A stretch of DNA of 64,000 nt. Source: Gordionus sp. m RMFG-2023. Taxonomy: Eukaryota; Nematomorpha; Gordioida; Chordodea; Parachordodidae. Made by a program: the position numbers and the translations under genes. The first letter of the stretch is position 1; each line of letters opens with the position of its first letter. The notes beneath the pieces are model-generated. The model was not told where the DNA came from. It saw nothing but the letters and a program-made list of their open reading frames with translations, and ran no database searches. Where the stretch lies: contig NC_088779.1 in the NCBI RefSeq assembly GCF_954871325.1, positions 10,790,846 to 10,854,845 of the forward strand, given 5' to 3'. Of the stretch, positions 47,295 through 59,078 are shown piece after piece.

Positions 47295-50200
47295 ATACTA
47301 CTAAAATTTACATATCATCGATATTTTCATATAATTGTCATTTAATTTGATTACAATTTAAACCTTCCAATTACCTTTACAATTTAAACATTTCAACTAT
47401 CTTAACAAATTTTTTTAATAAATCGGTCCATTTCTAACAGTAGGAAAAATTCGCTAAGCCTTGAGGCAATAGTATATTTTTAGAGCTATCTATTAGGTTT
47501 AAACCTCAAGCGAGGCTAGGGTGATAGTTTTCGTTTAAAAAGTTGACTTAGCATTTTTAGAGTTGGCTAAAACCGGGAAAATGGAGACATTAATCATCAA
47601 AACTTGTTGATGCCCATTTAAAATATCAAAAGCGGCGGAGGCATAAAATTTCTATAAAAATAAACATATTGGAAAATAAAACTTTTTGCTTCTCTATTTT
47701 ATATGTTAAAAATTAAAAACTTTTGACTATAAAAATTCTAATTATTATAACAATAATAAAAGAAAAGGGATTCAAATTTAACACCAAAAAATTTTAAAAT
47801 TATTTGGCGAGGTGCTTAGCCCCGCCCCCCTCAAAATTTGGAAATACGGCTAAAAATCAAATTCCCTAGCACGAAACATAATAGAACTATTTTGGAATCA
47901 ATTTTTATTTATATGGGAACGTGGTATACATATAATAGTTAAAGATTATCTGACTATGAATACCAAACACCTATATTTTAAGTTCTCGGAAAATTTATTA
48001 ACTTTTCAAATTCCTTAACTTTTTTGGCAAAGGTATATTTCATAGTACTGTAAACATTTAAAAATAGTGTTCGTCGTTCATTGGCACAAAAATCAAATGT
48101 GTTCAATTTCAAAATTCATGATCGAAAAAATAGGAAAGTGTTCAAATTCGTGTAGGGCATTCCCGTTCATTCATAACTAAAAAAATTATTTTTTTGAAAT
48201 ACTTTTTGCATTATATAATTGCGCCATTATTAATCGTTATATTTTAAAATTCTTATTTTGTAGTAGAAAATGAGTTAAAATCTATTCCAATATAATATTT
48301 TGTTAATTATATTTTTCTATTAATTTTTAATATGGAATTGTGTTTAAAATTTTTTATCCTAAAATGCTTTTCGCCGGAGCCAAGGATAGGATTGCATTTG
48401 GAATGATATTTTTGGGAAAAGGGTTTTTATTTCTAGAAATTTGTTGAAAATATTTTATTTTATCTTTTGTTAATCGATAGATAATCATCATCTGAATTTT
48501 CCACAAATTCTTCGTCAAAAAAAAGGAAAGATTTTAGAGTAGGACTCTGTTCTACAGCACATTTCTTCATTCTCTACTAATTTCTTTAAATATAATACTA
48601 GGTTATTTTCAATTATTCTTTCCGTGAAAGCATTATCCAAAATTCGAATTCAAATATATATACTGATCTCTATGTATTTAAATATAAAAGATTAAAATAT
48701 GAGTACAATTAATTTGATAATGACAAATTAACTTTTATCAATCCCATTCTCATCTGACAATAGGTTAAACATGTAATTAATTTTTTTTTTAAATTTTGAG
48801 TGATATTATCAATATTGTGGGCTTTAAATAGCCCCATTTCAAGTACTCTTCACTGTCTCAAATGGAAAAATTGGTGAGCATTCCATGATCTAATGCAATA
48901 TTTTCATATACAGATTTATTTTAATTATTTAGTTTAAAAGAAATTAAAATATCTATTGTAATTAAGGACAGGAGAAAGATATTTTATCTTAGACCGAACT
49001 ATCAGATATATCTGACTATAAAATTTTTTTATAAACTTAACATAATAAAATTTAAACTATGTTAGAATAAAATAAACATACACGGTCAAAATATAAAGTG
49101 GGCTGTGAAATATTTGGAGGAAATTAGTGAATAAGAAAATTAAATTTAATATCATTATAAAATTTTAAACTTTCCATGAAAATTCATTTATAAACAAAAA
49201 AATATATATAAACTTTTTAAATTAAATAAACTTAAAAAACGAATCCATTTGTCAAAAAAATGAATATCTTCATGTTCAAAATTTCTCTCAAAAAGGAAAC
49301 CCAGTTTATACTGTGTTTTCAAAAAAAAAACGAAGCAAAATTATATAAGGTGTTCATTTTAAATGAGACATTGTTTTCTATATCATTAAGATTACTTGGT
49401 AAGGTATGTCTTTTTATTAAAAAAATAATAATAATTTGCACAAATCATTTGAAGATTGAAAATTTTGTATTCATCATTTTTAAAAAAAAAAAAATTGTGT
49501 ATAGAAAAGCCAATTGTTAAAATATTTGAATAAATTATCGAAATATTAATTATTTAATAAATAATAATAAAGGAAACCAAATTACTAAAATTAATCATTT
49601 TATAAAATTAGCCAATTTAAGTTTTAAGAGAAAAATCGCAACTATAGACGAAAATAAAAATATTTTTACAGAAAAAAATAATAATTGATAAATAACCTTG
49701 GATATAAGTAAACTGAATTATACAGTGAAAAATGATGTTATAAGGAACTTAAATTATTTAAATTGTATATAAGTATAATTAATTCATTAAAAATTAATTT
49801 TTATAGAATAATAAAATAAGGCCAAACAATAAAGAATTTATTTATATTTTCGTTAATATCTTATTTATCACTTATTATAATAGTCAGTTACTCTTCTTTT
49901 TTTCATCGGAGGTTTCCATTTTAATCTAAGATTTTTTATACCGCATAAATATGACTTGTCCCTCCCCCTCCCCTCATCAAATCCGATTTATGTTTAGGGT
50001 CATCTCTTTCATTCCTTGCTTTAATCTCTTTTTTTATATGTTTCTATAGTCATCTTTTCTGATACATTTTTGATAGTTGAGAGAGAGATTTGGGCATATA
50101 TTTAATAAGACTGGTCTAATTATTGATTGCATAGGCTTGGCCATTAATTAATGATTGCTTAAGAGTTGTCAGCTTATTAAGTTCTTCAATGCGAAAAACT

Positions 50201-50641
50201 ACTCTCATGTATATATGTAGTAATGGGTAAAATCGCGAATGTCTATTAACTATTAATTAACATTTGCCCAGACTTAATTTTCAACGCCTCAATAAGATTA
50301 TGAGGATATTTTGAAGGCCTAAAAGAGGCTATATTTGTTACATTTTTAATATTTCATAACCAAACCAATCACTATATCGGAAACATACCAGTAAGCTAAT
50401 CGCCTTATATTTCATTCTTATAATATTTAATTTTTCTCACTAGATTTTGATAAAAAAAGAATTTTTTTTTAGTATAGCTACCAGGGAATAGCATTTTTTG
50501 CACATGTCTAGGCCGACCCTACCCACCATTAATAAAATATTTTACTAATTTCCATGGGCATTTAAAATTTTAAGAAAAATTAGGTCCCGGCCTGTTTATT
50601 TTTTTAAAAAAAATTTTCCCTCCAATATATTTTTAATGTCT
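47295..50641. other. intergenic, no gene seen
   Basis: About 3.3 kb of AT-rich DNA. An 86-codon frame at 49260-49520 is Lys/Ile/Phe-rich low-complexity translation without features of a real protein. No repeat ends were recognised. Confidence 0.5.
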
Positions 50642-50649
50642 ATATTTAT

Positions 50650-51859
50650 CAGGGATGTGAACCCGAACCCTGAAACCATGTATTTTGACAGGACCTGGAA
50701 ACGAACCCTGTTCAAAAGTAGATGGTTATTGGTTCTAGTAAGTGTTGTTAAACGGCTCGATTTGACCCTATTTTTAAAAACGGCTAACTCAATATTTTAG
50801 CCAGAAAAACATTAGGCAATCCTGAAGATTTTGGTCATAGATGGTACAAAGGTTTGGACATCTAGCAAAATCTCAAGGCTTGTGAAATATTTTTAGGCTA
50901 AAATGTTTTAGCGGTTTTTAAAAATCGATTCAAATCGAGTCGTTTAACAACACTAGTTCTAGGTGTCAAAAAATATTTTTTTAATTAAAATAAATTTAAA
51001 AAAATTTTTACGATTTCTTTTCCCATTTTTCAAAATTTTCTGGCTTTTATACTTCCATTTTATATCTAATATATTGTTTTAATTTATTTCCATCTTAGAA
51101 AGTAAAATATTGTGAATTTTGTTGTGTAGATAATAATATTTTATTATAAATGATAATTTATTAATATGCTGTATAATAGGAATACGTTTCTTACCTTGTT
51201 TTATATTAATTTTAGAAAGTAAAATATTGAGAATTTTGTATTAGGTGAGTAAAGCCCCCTTCCTCTATTGCAAATTTGCTAAGTATTATTTTAAGGTAAT
51301 AAAAATTTTACACCCAAAAAAATGTAAACAATATATTACGAATGAAAGATAAATTAGTAAAAGCTAATCTTTTAAAATAACGACTATAATTCAAAATTTT
51401 CAGGAAAAAGCATTTATAAAAAAGGTTGAAAGGCCTAAATTTATTTAATGAAAATCTAATATAGCCAAAGTCCTACAATAAATGAACCTAAAGATCTCCA
51501 ATAAAATTTATGGGGAAAACCCCACCTAATAGTGCCCCCCCCCCTAACAAATCCTGGATATGCCTATGTTTTGTAGTGTAGGTAATAATATTTTATTATA
51601 AATGATATCAAAACTATGCGATTAAATAAAACATCTAAATTATAAATTATTTCTAAATATTTTACTTGTAAATTATGTATGTGTAATTATATGGATAGGG
51701 AATGAAAAAAATTAATAAATGGAAAAACTTGATGATATTTCGAGTCAATATTTATTTAGGTTTTCCAAACTCTGAACCCGAACCCTTTTTTTTAGATTTT
51801 ATTCCTGAATTCTGATATGGACCCGGACCATTTTTTTTGAAGAAGGGTTCACATCCCTG
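50650..51859. mobile_element. GAACCC-rich hAT-type MITE with exact TSD, hosting another MITE
   Basis: The inverted ends (CAGGGATGTGAACCCGAACCC at the left; the complement of CAGGGATGTGAACCCTT at the right) are flanked by ATATTTAT (50642-50649 and 51860-51867), all eight positions identical. It shares ends with 12546-13072. Its interior holds the TAGTGTTGTTAAA MITE at 50740-50955 and, at about 51245-51575, a C-run segment resembling the end of the CAGGCGCGT hAT family, so it has been a repeated insertion target. Confidence 0.88.
50740..50955. mobile_element. MITE, TAGTGTTGTTAAA family, nested
   Basis: 216 bp with ends AAGTGTTGTTAAACGGCTCG and the mirror CGTTTAACAACACTA. The flanks are GTTCTAGT and GTTCTAGG (seven of eight match). 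It is nested in the GAACCC-rich element. Confidence 0.88.
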
Positions 51860-51867
51860 ATATTTAT

Positions 51868-53381
51868 ATCTCATTTTTTCCAAACTATCGCATTTAGATA
51901 TCTGAATTGTGTATTTGCAATCGGATAACAACATAAATGACTTGTTTATTATTTATAGATTTATGGTAATTAGAACAGCTCCTAAACTTAAAAGAAATAA
52001 TATTGTAATTTATTTTAATCCTAATATAGGCATAAAATTTTTAAAAAATATATCAATTTTAAATTTTTTTCCAATATGCAACATCTCATCTAATGTATTT
52101 TTGTATTACACGGTCGTCATTTTTATATCCATATTCATGATTTAGTTGGCACAATCTCATTGACCAATCATAAAAATATTCGTTAACTTGTTGACTGGCT
52201 ATGTCGAATTTAATAATTTTTTTATTATGGTTTAATAATTTTAATTTCTTAATAAGAAACTCATAGTTACTTAATTCAACTTTCAAACACAAGGATTTTA
52301 ATTTTAAATACATATATATTAAATAGAATTTCTACCTTAATGCCATTACTGCAAGAATGACTTAAGAAGTATCTCTTTATCTTATCAATGTCGATGATTC
52401 CTTAGGGTAACCTAAAAAAAATTTTTTAATATACGAGATATTATTATTTTCTATTTTATTAATATAAACACGACGTTAAAATCTAACAAATAAGCATGAT
52501 GTCATGTCAGTCGTCCATACCATTAATAACATACATCTTATCTACACTCTTATAACGGTTTAGCATGTCCTCGATTTTATCAAATTGCAAGTACAACGCA
52601 TCACTATTAAGTAGTCTTATAATCAATAAGGTGATCCATTGTCATGTCTAAAGAGTGGCCAATGAATAACAACATCAGAAAGGAATTTACTTTAAATATA
52701 AACATTTTTTAAAATTTAAGATAGAAAATAATTAAAATGAGGATCCTTAATATTTTTAAGACTTTTATAACCATTTTTATTTCATATACAAGATACAATG
52801 CAAAATTAAAATTTTATTATATATTTTTTTTCAATGTTTTTTTACCTTGTGTTATTTACATAAGAATTCGCTATGTTACTTTATATATATTTTTTAAATA
52901 GGATCTGCAGACTGAGTCATGGTGCCATAGGTAGCAACCCTTTCCCAGCAGTGGTCAGATGGGCATTCTTTTGAGGAATTATTTTATTTTATATTAATGG
53001 ATTTTATAAAAGTTTTAAAAAGTTGACTTAAATTTATTTTTTTATATCCTTTTCAATAAACCAGGGGGATTGTAGCCTGGGAATCACAAATAGCGCGGAA
53101 TTAGAAATGACCATGATGAGTTACAAATGGCTATGGATCACAAATCATAATATTAGAGTTTAAACAAAATATAAAATAGGTTGGGGCTGAGGAGGTGTAT
53201 TAAAGAAAATATTATAAATTTATGTATACCCATAATATAAATTAGTATATTTTCATTAGCTAATTATATTAAGATGGAACACTGAGAAATAAGAAATCAA
53301 AATTAAACAAATTTATACTAACATTGCAGAATAATAAGTATATACGAATAAAGATGAATATTGTTAACTCGTCATTTTTTA
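51868..53381. other. mostly intergenic; unrecognised minus-strand coding-like fragments
   Basis: At 52313-52086 a minus-strand frame reads QQVNEYFYDWSMRLCQLNHE in its middle. Around 52600-52505 another reads DALYLQFDKIEDMLNRYKSV and ends at a stop after NGMDD. Composition and hydrophobic spacing look like genuine helical protein, but the pieces are separated by stops. I recognise neither a host family nor a transposon for certain. They may be exons of a decayed gene. The rest of the stretch shows nothing. Confidence 0.25.
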
Positions 53382-53389
53382 TCTTATAT

Positions 53390-55324
53390 CAGGGGCGTCG
53401 CTAGCCTTTACAATCTCAGGGGGCTCAACTAAAAATTTTTTGCCTTCCAATTTGCGAGCCTTCGGCCTGCTTTTGCCCGGCCTTCGGCCGGGTTTTATAT
53501 TAATATTTTAAATTTTCTAACTCTAAATAATTATTCTAAATGTCATTTATTATATTTTACATGCAAAATAAACTAGCATATAAAAATAATACAAGACATT
53601 TCTAAAAACAATATTTTTTAATAGAAAATCTATTTATTACAGTATAAAATATTTTCGATTGTTAATATAAAATGATTTTGCGTCTAAAGAATAATAAATG
53701 ATAAAAAAGGTTAATTAATTCATATCCTCAATTGATAATAGTTTTTGAAAATTACATAATATAATATAATTCTTAGCAAATTACATTGACAAAAGGTCAT
53801 GAAACTAATATAACTCCCTATTACCATTTTAGACAATGTTTTATAGAATGAACTAATAAGGAAATATTTATAGACCTTACCAAATCTACAATTCTTGAAG
53901 AAGAGAATATAAACGACCAATCCAAATCATAAAGCTATATGATGGTTAGAGCTTCCTCTTAGATGACATGATGGAAGCTAGATAAGTAATCGAGAAAATT
54001 ATTGTATGATATTAAACTTCTAAAAGATTATCTTCTATTTTTAATGTTATATAAACGACTACACAGTTGGCCTATTGCTTATCTAAAATGTGCGATCATA
54101 TGCTCTCAGCAGCTATAGTAATAATCTTAAAATACATAGCCACACAAATAATAGATGCTGGTTAATTTGCAGTCCTATCCATGACACTCACAATGGTAAC
54201 CCATCACAATTTATTCTGTTAGATAAATTGATAAACAAAAATATTAAAACCTTTAGAATAAATTATGCAAATATATTGAAGCCTTGAGTTATTTACACGG
54301 CAAGGATGCCATATTAGAAATGAAACATAACTACAAAATAAGAACCAGAGTGATATCATGAAAGCAATTAAGATTTTATATATTATTGTCGCATCATCTC
54401 TAGTTGGTATATTATATCTTAAAATAATAGTAGTTTCTAGTTTGTAATAATATCAAAAATATATTTGTATTAAAGATTTAACTCAAATCTATTTTTCAAA
54501 GAAGAAAAATATAGCTTTTCTAAAAACACGTAAAAAATAGAAGAAAAGATATCTAATTTATTACATGTGGGATGAATAATGATACGTTTTTTTATTTTAA
54601 ATAAATAGATGGCGTTAAATATTTGTAAGCAAATTGTTACTATAATTTATTATCAAAAGCATTTATTAGTAAATATTAAAAATATTAACTGTAATATATT
54701 ATATAACTCAGATACGTCTGTAAAAGTGGCATTTTACCTAATATTTTATAAAAAATTATATATAATAGAGGATTATAAACTATATGTCTACTTACCTTTT
54801 ATAAATAAATCTCTTATACTTATTTGGATTTGGACCTTGAAAATAATTTTAGGAAGAGACATGATAATTAAATTTAATAATCAATAATATAGTTGATTAG
54901 TGATTTTGAACTCGGCTAAAATATTAAATTATTAATTTTCAATTAATAAATGATTATATTTATTAGGGTTATATAATAATTTAAATAATAAAAGTCAATT
55001 AAGCTTCAACTGTTTAAGCTAAATTAATATTTAGTGAGTGATATTGTTATATTTTTAACATAGAATTTGATTGCAAGCTGACTTAGTATTTTATATGAAT
55101 AGTATTCATTTAATAAAAATTATGATAGTCATTAATTTTTTTAATAAAATAATATCTATATATTACTTAATAGAATTATAGAAGAAATTATTCAGAGAGT
55201 AATTAAAAAAATTTATTTTTAGCTCGGAGATATTAAGGAGCCATTAAAAAAAAATTTTTGCTTCAGGAGGCTATTCAAATTTTTCAAGGGGCTCGAGCCC
55301 CTGCAACCCCTAGCGACACCACTG
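53390..55324. mobile_element. hAT-type transposon, CAGGGGCGTCGCTAG ends, with exact TSD
   Basis: The left end CAGGGGCGTCGCTAGCCTTT and the right end (complement strand CAGTGGTGTCGCTAGGGGTT) form imperfect TIRs, flanked by TCTTATAT at 53382-53389 and 55325-55332. Next to the left end are GC-rich inverted motifs (CCTTCGGCC / GGCCGAAGG type). The 1.9-kb interior has no intact transposase. A 65-codon frame at 54090-54287 has no recognised family. It is non-autonomous or strongly decayed. Confidence 0.88.
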
Positions 55325-55622
55325 TCTTATATAAAAATATAATCATAATTTTGAACAGTATGAGAGATAAAGACAGTAAAACATTAAATAAAATAATAAA
55401 AAACTTGCAGAGGTGTTAATATCAAGTGGATTTCCTTATAAAATCAAGGTCCATTATTATAAATATCTCTATTACGAAATGAGGGTATTTCTTGCTTATC
55501 ATATTCTCTAGATCGTGGAAGTAATTCATAAGATAGCAAATGATTTAATGAAAAAAATGACACAAGTTAATGAGAATAAAATATAGATGATTTTCTAAAT
55601 ACATATTTGCCTTTAAGAAATA

Positions 55623-56415
55623 TTTAGATTTTATAAATAAGGAGAAATGAAGGGAATGGGTAAAGAAGAAAAAAATGGAAAGAAAAATGAAAATTGAAAG
55701 GGGATAAGGAAAGAAAGAGCAAAAGAAAAAGAAAGGGAAATGAAAAGAAAAAGAAAGGGAAATGGAAAGAAAAAGGAAAGGAAAAGAAAAGAAAAAAAGA
55801 AAGAAAAGGAAAGAAAAGAGGGAGGGGGGGGGGGGTGAAAAGGAAATAGAGGAAGAAAAAAAGAAAGTGGAAGGAAAAGAGAATATAAAGGGGAAAAAAG
55901 GAAAATGAGAAAGGAAAGAAAATGAGAAAGCGAAATTTAATAAATAGAAAATTAAAAGAAGAGACAAATGGAAAGAAAGGAGGAAAGCGAAAGAAGGGGG
56001 CCAAAAAAGGGTAATAGTGCGCACAAATTGAACATTTCAACGCTGCATTTCAAAACACAAATAATGCATTTTAATTGCATACGTTTAAATTGAGTACGTT
56101 TGCGTTTTGTATTTTAAATTATTGATATGTATTTTAAAACGCTGCGTTGAAACGTCAATTTGTACGCACTATAAGGATAGATAAAAGGCAAAGAGAAAAA
56201 AACGAGAAAGGAAAAGTAAAAATAAAGATAAGCAGAAGGAAAAGAAAAAATAAAAGCCAAAGAAAAAGAAAAAAAAACAATAGGAATAGAAAAAGGAATA
56301 GGGAAAGGGAAAATAAAATAAAAGGGAAAGAATAAGAAAACAAAAATGGAAAGAAAAAGGAATAAGGAAAAATGTGTAAAACGAAGGCAAAGAAAAGGTG
56401 GAAGAAATAGGGAAA
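55623..56415 (+). repeat. long polypurine tract (GAAA/GGAAAG), split by a MITE
   Basis: From about 55623 to 56010, and again from 56175 to 56415, the plus strand is almost entirely A and G. It is built of AAAGAAAAAG, GGAAAGGAAA and similar irregular units, including a G10 run near 55825. The long open frames in this block on both strands are translations of this low-complexity DNA, not genes. Such tracts can form triplex DNA. Confidence 0.9.
56015..56171. mobile_element. 157-bp palindromic MITE, Harbinger-like, TAA duplication
   Basis: The ends are inverted: TAGTGCGCACAAATTGA at the left, and the opposite strand reads TAGTGCGTACAAATTGA at the right. Inversion continues inward (TTTCAACGCTGC / TTTCAACGCAGC). 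TAA occurs on both sides (56012-56014 and 56172-56174), the 3-bp TWA target typical of PIF/Harbinger. It splits the polypurine tract, so it is younger than the tract. Confidence 0.85.
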
Positions 56416-56419
56416 AAGA

Positions 56420-57000
56420 TCCACCTATTTCCTTACAAAATATCCCAGATTTTAATACTATTTCTCCTCAAAATTGTGTATAAAAAAATGCTTTGCTAGG
56501 GGAAAAATTATTGAGTATTTTAAATATCTTGTAGTGTTCCTCCTGTCCAATTATTAAAAAATTGTGCATATATATATATAATATAGATTTTTTTTAAATA
56601 TCATCATATCTTTCATAGTTTTGTTTATATTTGTTGTAAAAATCTTTCATAATTCAACAAATTTATTATGTACTTTAATTTTGAATATATGATATATAAA
56701 CCTAAAAATGAATTTAAAAATAATATTTAAATAATAAATATTTTTTTGGGTTCATGATGTTATTTCAAAAAAATAATCATTAAGCGAGGACAATACATAA
56801 TGAGGACATGAGAAGTGAGAACATGATGTAGCGAGGACATAAAGTAATGAATTAAGTTAAATTGTAAAATAATATAAGATATTGATAAGGTTAAAAAAAA
56901 GTATCTTATTTGAATCACAATATTTCAAAAATTAAACGATAAAAAGTATATATAAAATAATAAAATTTAAATTAGTGTAAGTATTTTGAGGGAAATTTAT
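56420..57000. other. intergenic, no gene seen
   Basis: AT-rich sequence with a local AGCGAGGACA / ATGAGGACAT repetition near 56785-56835. No gene or element was recognised. Confidence 0.45.
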
Positions 57001-57008
57001 CCTATCAT

Positions 57009-57221
57009 TAGTGTTGTTAAAGGGTAAGATTCGGGCCGATTTTAAAAATAGCCCGATTAAGATTTTAGATAAAATAATATTATGTAAGCCCGGAGATTTT
57101 GTTGATAGATAGCAGAAAAGACCTCTATTTGAAATCTAGAGGATTACATTATATTATTTGGCTAAAATCATAATTGGGCCGTTTTTAAAAATTAGCCCAA
57201 ATGGGCCGTTTATCAACACTA
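57009..57221. mobile_element. MITE, TAGTGTTGTTAAA family
   Basis: 213 bp with left end TAGTGTTGTTAAAGGG and right end mirror GGGCCGTTTATCAACACTA. An interior inverted pair (GATTTTAG.TAAAAT and its mirror) is present. The flanks CCTATCAT and CCTACCAC agree at six of eight positions. It lies about 370 bp upstream of the Sgf11-like gene. Confidence 0.82.
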
Positions 57222-57588
57222 CCTACCACCCATTCTAAATCCAGGTATGCCATAAACAAGCTTTCAAAATATCTTATTGCTGCAACTACAAGTAAAAATT
57301 ATTGGATAATGCCTTAAATACTATTTAAATAATGATTTAATTAAAATAATTTTTAATCATTACTTAATAAGTATTTACTTATTACAATTTTCATTTAATA
57401 CTATTAATAATAAAACAATTTTGTTTGGAGGGATTATCTTAATCCTTATTTGCATATGATAATTTTAAATTCGAATAATTCAGGTGCTATAGACTTTTTG
57501 TAAATCAATATTTTATCGACATTTCTTGCTTAATATTTTTTAATCCACATGAAAATGGAATTACTTTATATTTGTTTTTAAGATATTA
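57222..57588. other. 5' flank of the Sgf11-like gene
   Basis: AT-rich, 367 bp between the MITE and the start codon. It must contain the proximal promoter or 5' UTR if the start call is right. No unambiguous TATA or initiator element can be picked out in such AT-rich sequence. Confidence 0.4.
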
Positions 57589-59078
57589 ATGACTACCTCT
57601 CACTCGTTAATTAAAGATGATATTAATGATAAAATTGAAGAATATATATTATTGAAAATGATTGATACATTATCATTAGGAATATGCTTAGAAATGCATA
57701 GGTCTATCAAATTTAAATTATTTAGAGAAAAAGATCTCGATACCAAAGATAACAGTAAATTTAATAAATATACAAACCATACAAATCTGCATTTAAATTC
57801 TAATATTCCTTCATTAGTATGTAAACCAAAAATTAAATCTAATTCAATTTTATCAGACAATTACTTTTATAATAGAACACGTACATTTACTAATAGTCAA
57901 TATGATATGATTAAAAATTATCAATGTGTATGCATAAATTGTAATCGTAACATTGCTGCATCAAGGTTTGCTCCTCATTTAGAAAAATGCTTAGGTATGG
58001 GTAGAAATAGTTCAAGATTAGCAACCAAAAAAATTAAAAGATCAATTTATATAGAAAATACAAATAGTAATGATGAGTCATATGATGATGCTATTTTAAA
58101 TAATGATAATTTAAGTGAATACATAAATGAATTTGATAATCCAAATTCAAATGTAACAGATGGTTCATCAACATCATCTATCTCAAATTCTAGCAATAAA
58201 ATTAATAGTTTTAAAAAAAGTTTAAAAAAGAAAAAGAAATATAAGAAAGAAAAATTGGAGGACAAATCATATTTTGTTCAAGATGTTACAAATCATTCAC
58301 CATTGGAAAATTTATTACAAAATGCCAATAAAGTGGATTATAAAAAGTGCCTAAATTTAAGATTCCAAAATTCATATAATCATATTCAAAATCCTTCACT
58401 AGATAATTTAAATTTGCCAAGTTCAATATATTCACCATCAAATATATATTTAATATCCCAAAGTAATTTAATGCAACAAAATATCTACAAAAATATAAAA
58501 GCTGATTCACAAAATCCAGATAAAAAATTTCTTTTGAAAAGTAATGAATATGATATCAAGGATATATCAGAAATGGAAGTTGGGGATATTGTTGTTTTAA
58601 AGCTGAGTTATCTAATTGAAAAGAAATTGATATCCTTACCATTAAATAAATATTTTCTTAAAAATTCAAATATATCTACTAATCTTGAATTTCAAAATTC
58701 AAATCCACTATTTCAAAGATGGATAGGAGAAGTTATTAAATTTTGCAAATCTTCAGAATCTCAACCCTTAGTGGATTTAAGATGGCTTGACATAATATTA
58801 GAAAATAAAATTGACAACTATAATTTATTCAAAAATTTTGCAGAAAAGCAGTGTCAATATTATCGACTTATCAAAAGTAATTATACTTCTATATATATTT
58901 TAATGTTTTTTATCTAGATAAAAAATTGTTAAACCAAACTTATCCAATAGAGAGTTCTAATCAGTTAACCTTAACCATTGATGCTAATGCTATAGCTATG
59001 CTATTCAAATTTGATTTGACTCAGACTTTATCAGAAAATTCATTAAAAGTTCTTGAACACTCCTCTATTAATTCTTGA
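57589..59078 (+). CDS. ATXN7L3: Sgf11 / ATXN7L3-like SAGA deubiquitinase-module subunit
   Basis: Exon 1 is 57589-58876 and exon 2 is 58918-59078. The 41-bp intron starts GTAATTATAC and ends TTTTTATCTAG; splicing keeps frame and gives 482 residues, whereas unspliced reading stops at the intron end. Residues about 14-48 ([20 protein letters not shown]...) match the Sgf11 N-terminal helix that packs on ENY2/Sus1. Residues 113-150 contain the Sgf11 zinc finger, C115-x2-C118-x11-H130-x3-C134, in [20 protein letters not shown]. That finger docks the histone H2B deubiquitinase onto nucleosomes. A Lys-rich stretch (208-223) could be a nuclear localisation signal. No SCA7 cysteine domain, as in vertebrate ATXN7L3, is seen. 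Instead residues about 328-430 contain [18 protein letters not shown] and [11 protein letters not shown], an unassigned beta-rich module. The start is the first ATG ahead of the helix. Confidence 0.88.
58877..58917 (+). other. 41-bp intron of the Sgf11-like gene
   Basis: GT at the 5' end, a T-rich tract and AG at the 3' end. Removal joins a codon split after its first base and extends an open frame by 53 residues to a TGA. It is near the lower size limit of animal introns and matches the short introns (50-66 bp) of the transporter gene. Confidence 0.75.

Noticed and set aside
49260-49520. 86-codon plus-strand frame starting MNIFMFKISL
   Set aside because: Lys/Ile/Phe-dominated low-complexity composition, no family resemblance and no flanking exons.
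52086-52313. Retroelement Gag-like reading of the YDWSMRLCQLNHEYGY frame
   Set aside because: The resemblance is only a loose helix-and-Trp pattern. No zinc knuckle, protease or LTR lies nearby, so I left it as unrecognised.
55545-56424. Long open frames (up to about 160 codons) on both strands
   Set aside because: They are translations of the polypurine tract (Phe/Ser/Pro or Lys/Arg/Glu-only peptides). Absence of stops follows from composition, and no gene is supported.
57600-58510. Minus-strand frames opposite the Sgf11-like gene
   Set aside because: Antisense shadows of the conserved plus-strand coding sequence.
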